Shown: piece after piece, positions 62,670 to 64,000 of the stretch | Numbering within the stretch: the first letter of the stretch is position 1 | Layout of the letters: each line of letters starts with the position of its first letter | Origin: BNXB01 sp031556375 | GTDB taxonomy: Bacteria > Bacteroidota > Bacteroidia > Bacteroidales > Azobacteroidaceae | NCBI GenBank assembly: GCA_031556375.1 | Contig: JAVBTA010000050.1 | Span: forward strand, 4,999 to 68,998 | Length of the DNA stretch: 64,000 nt | Reading direction: 5' to 3' | Made by a program: the position numbers and the translations under genes | Notes under the pieces: model-generated | Database searches by the model: none | Told to the model about the DNA's origin: nothing | Seen by the model: only the letters and a program-made list of their open reading frames with translations

Positions 62670-62894
62670 TCATTCTTTTTTTTCTTGATTTGCTTTTAAA
62701 TAGTCATACGCTCTTCTTGCTAACTTATATCCCCAAAACATACCAAGTAATAAGAAAAATAGGTATGACAAAATCGGAGGGATTTCATGGCTGATAAAAA
62801 AGCGATATATAATCAAGAATAAAAAATATCCCCAAAAAGTATAGGTGACAATTATATCTGAGAGATAATAAAACTGATAAATAATCTTTTTCAT
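62670..62894 (-). CDS. Small membrane protein (74 residues), RHS-linked
   Basis: The protein is mostly two hydrophobic segments (YTFWGYFLFLIIYRFF, about residues 18-33, and LSYLFFLLLGMFWGYK, about 42-57) and a short basic/acidic tail (RRAYDYLKANQEKKE), so it should be an inner-membrane protein. It overlaps the preceding small gene by 4 bases (ATGA) and is the last gene of the RHS-linked group. No family recognised. The place right after an RHS C-terminus is where an immunity protein would be expected; this is inference. Confidence 0.55.
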   Translation of the reverse strand: MKKIIYQFYYLSDIIVTYTFWGYFLFLIIYRFFISHEIPPILSYLFFLLLGMFWGYKLARRAYDYLKANQEKKE

Positions 62895-63082
62895 TGATCC
62901 TTATTTTTATTCCGGTTCCTGCGAAGTAGAAACTCACTACCAAGCAATAATACTAACAATATTGCAAATACAACACCATAATGTTCGTCAATTAAGCCTA
63001 AATTAATGCTTGTGTCAAAAAACATTCTTTTTATGAAAAATGTCAGTATTAAAATTATAGATATACTATTGATATATTTCAT
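62891..63082 (-). CDS. Small membrane protein (63 residues), RHS-linked
   Basis: Two hydrophobic segments (ISIILILTFFIKRMFF, about residues 7-22, and YGVVFAILLVLLLGSEFLL, about 35-53) frame a short loop, and the tail is RRNRNKNKDQ. It overlaps the RHS stop codon by 4 bases (63079-63082) and the next small gene by 4 bases, so all three are likely translated together. No family recognised. A membrane-located immunity or accessory protein of the RHS toxin is possible. Confidence 0.55.
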   Translation of the reverse strand: MKYINSISIILILTFFIKRMFFDTSINLGLIDEHYGVVFAILLVLLLGSEFLLRRNRNKNKDQ

Positions 63083-64000
63083 GGTTGACTTGGATATTTA
63101 AATGGTTTATATTCCATAGGTGTCATTTGAGGAATCGGCTGTACTACAGGTAATTGATTTGGAGTTTTTGTCTTCTCATTTTCTTTTGGAACAGTTCTTT
63201 CCGGTACTTTTGTTCCTTCAACTACAGATTCAACCACAGACGCACCCGCAGTTACAGCGGAAACTACAACAGCAGCCTTAGTCTTTTTTCCTCCATCATT
63301 TGGATCTCGTTTGGGGGCTGGATCTCCATTTGGCATATCTCCTGAGATATTTGTATCTATACTTTTTGCAATATTAGCTTGCTGACGATTTTGTTGATCC
63401 TTTGCCTCCCCTTCCCTTTTCCGCTGATGACCATATTCCGGAGAAAATGCATCTTGAGCTTTTGTCATCTCTGTTTGTTCAAAAGATGTTGAAGATGATG
63501 GCCGGTGATAAGAATCAGCGGCTTCTGCCAGAGCTTTTCCTGCTTTATAAGCATAATATGTTGTGACTGCAGCTGTTGCTCCTAGTACTAGAAGCTTTCC
63601 TGCTGGAATTGCGAGCGGAGCGAGGAAGAAAAATCGTCCATCCGGATCCACATACTTTATTGGATTATTCGCACAGTATGCATAGGGAGATATCGAATAA
63701 TATTTCTCAGTCAATGGATCCATCGTTGAGAACCTTCCAATTGCCGGATCATACATCCTTGCCCCATAATCATACATATTCAACCCATGAGACTTATCAA
63801 GCTCCTTACCAGTGTACTTGTAATGCTGCTTATCCTGATCATTTCTCGGTTGAAGTTCAGCAAACGACATCCCAAAAGGATAATAATTCGTCAATTGAAC
63901 TACACTACCGGCTTCATTGAGTACCAAACGATTACTGCCCAAATGATCTTTCACATAGTAGAACGCATTGTAAGTACTACCGGATTTCTCCAAATACCCA
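63079..64000 (-). CDS. RHS repeat-associated core protein, C-terminal part (cut by window edge)
   Basis: The frame is open to base 64000, so the N-terminal repeats lie outside the window; the TTG at 63993 is internal. The RHS core is clear: YYVKDHLGSNRLVLNEAG, YPFGMSFAELQPRND, then YTGKELDKSHGLNMYDYGARMYDPAIGRFSTMDPL (positions only partly quoted), and ending SPYAYCANNPIKYVDPDGR. After that comes a variable tail of about 190 residues: a hydrophobic stretch (FLAPLAIPAGKLLVLGATAA), a Lys/Gln-rich helical part, a second Ala/Val-rich stretch (KAAVVVSAVTAGASVVESVV), and a Pro-rich end. RHS proteins carry such tails as toxins or effectors. No known toxin motif is seen. Confidence 0.85.
   Translation of the reverse strand, partial: GYLEKSGSTYNAFYYVKDHLGSNRLVLNEAGSVVQLTNYYPFGMSFAELQPRNDQDKQHYKYTGKELDKSHGLNMYDYGARMYDPAIGRFSTMDPLTEKYYSISPYAYCANNPIKYVDPDGRFFFLAPLAIPAGKLLVLGATAAVTTYYAYKAGKALAEAADSYHRPSSSTSFEQTEMTKAQDAFSPEYGHQRKREGEAKDQQNRQQANIAKSIDTNISGDMPNGDPAPKRDPNDGGKKTKAAVVVSAVTAGASVVESVVEGTKVPERTVPKENEKTKTPNQLPVVQPIPQMTPMEYKPFKYPSQP

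Noticed and set aside
63154..63920. Plus-strand frames of 63 and 114 codons over the RHS gene
   Set aside because: They are antisense to a well-supported RHS core and tail.

Overview
The window is chromosomal DNA of a Bacteroidota bacterium, most likely of the order Bacteroidales. Three things point there: two SusC/SusD pairs, one of them with an ECF sigma factor and a FecR-type anti-sigma factor; many promoters of the Bacteroidota form (TTTG or TTG, 19-21 bases, TAnnTTTG); and the run tig-clpP-clpX, recQ, guaB and surA-like genes. No rRNA, integrase, transposase or CRISPR array was seen. I can give no species.

Layout. (1) Bases 1-1890 are an AT-rich accessory segment: a phosphoribosyltransferase cut by the window edge, a DprA/SMF-like (SLOG) protein and a small HExxH metallopeptidase. 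It abuts the 3' end of a tRNA-Ser(UGA). (2) 2.2-8.3 kb holds a periplasmic thioredoxin, a KamA-like radical SAM protein, a YidE/AspT-type transporter, a glycosyltransferase and a threonine aldolase. (3) 8.4-15.1 kb, minus strand, is a seven-gene drug-efflux operon: a TetR regulator, TolC, HlyD, two ABC ATPases and two ABC-2 permeases, with a clear promoter and operator. (4) 15.4-22.1 kb is a SusC/SusD locus with a fasciclin lipoprotein and another surface lipoprotein but no hydrolase. (5) 22.2-41.2 kb is housekeeping: tig-clpP-clpX, recQ, guaB, a periplasmic chaperone operon with an OstA-like gene, then kbl-tdh-mutL-C40 peptidase facing an M48 lipoprotein. (6) 41.5-61.3 kb is a polysaccharide-utilisation region: sigma/anti-sigma, SusC with an STN domain, SusD, two large unassigned secreted proteins, a GH3 enzyme, then a second unit of porin, GH2 enzyme and outer-membrane barrel. 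(7) 61.4-64 kb is accessory: a SymE-like protein and a truncated CHC2 primase-like protein divergent from an XRE regulator, then an RHS C-terminus translationally coupled to two tiny membrane proteins.

How genes work together. The sigma/anti-sigma pair should sense transport through the adjacent STN-bearing SusC. The chaperones and OstA-like protein serve outer-membrane assembly, on which every SusC depends. Kbl and the short-chain threonine dehydrogenase turn threonine into glycine and acetyl-CoA; the threonine aldolase is a second route to glycine.

The best candidates for something undescribed are the PRTase / DprA-like / metallopeptidase module, the RHS tail with its two coupled membrane proteins, and the two unassigned secreted proteins of the second SusCD locus. 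All motif and promoter calls were made by eye; no database search was possible.
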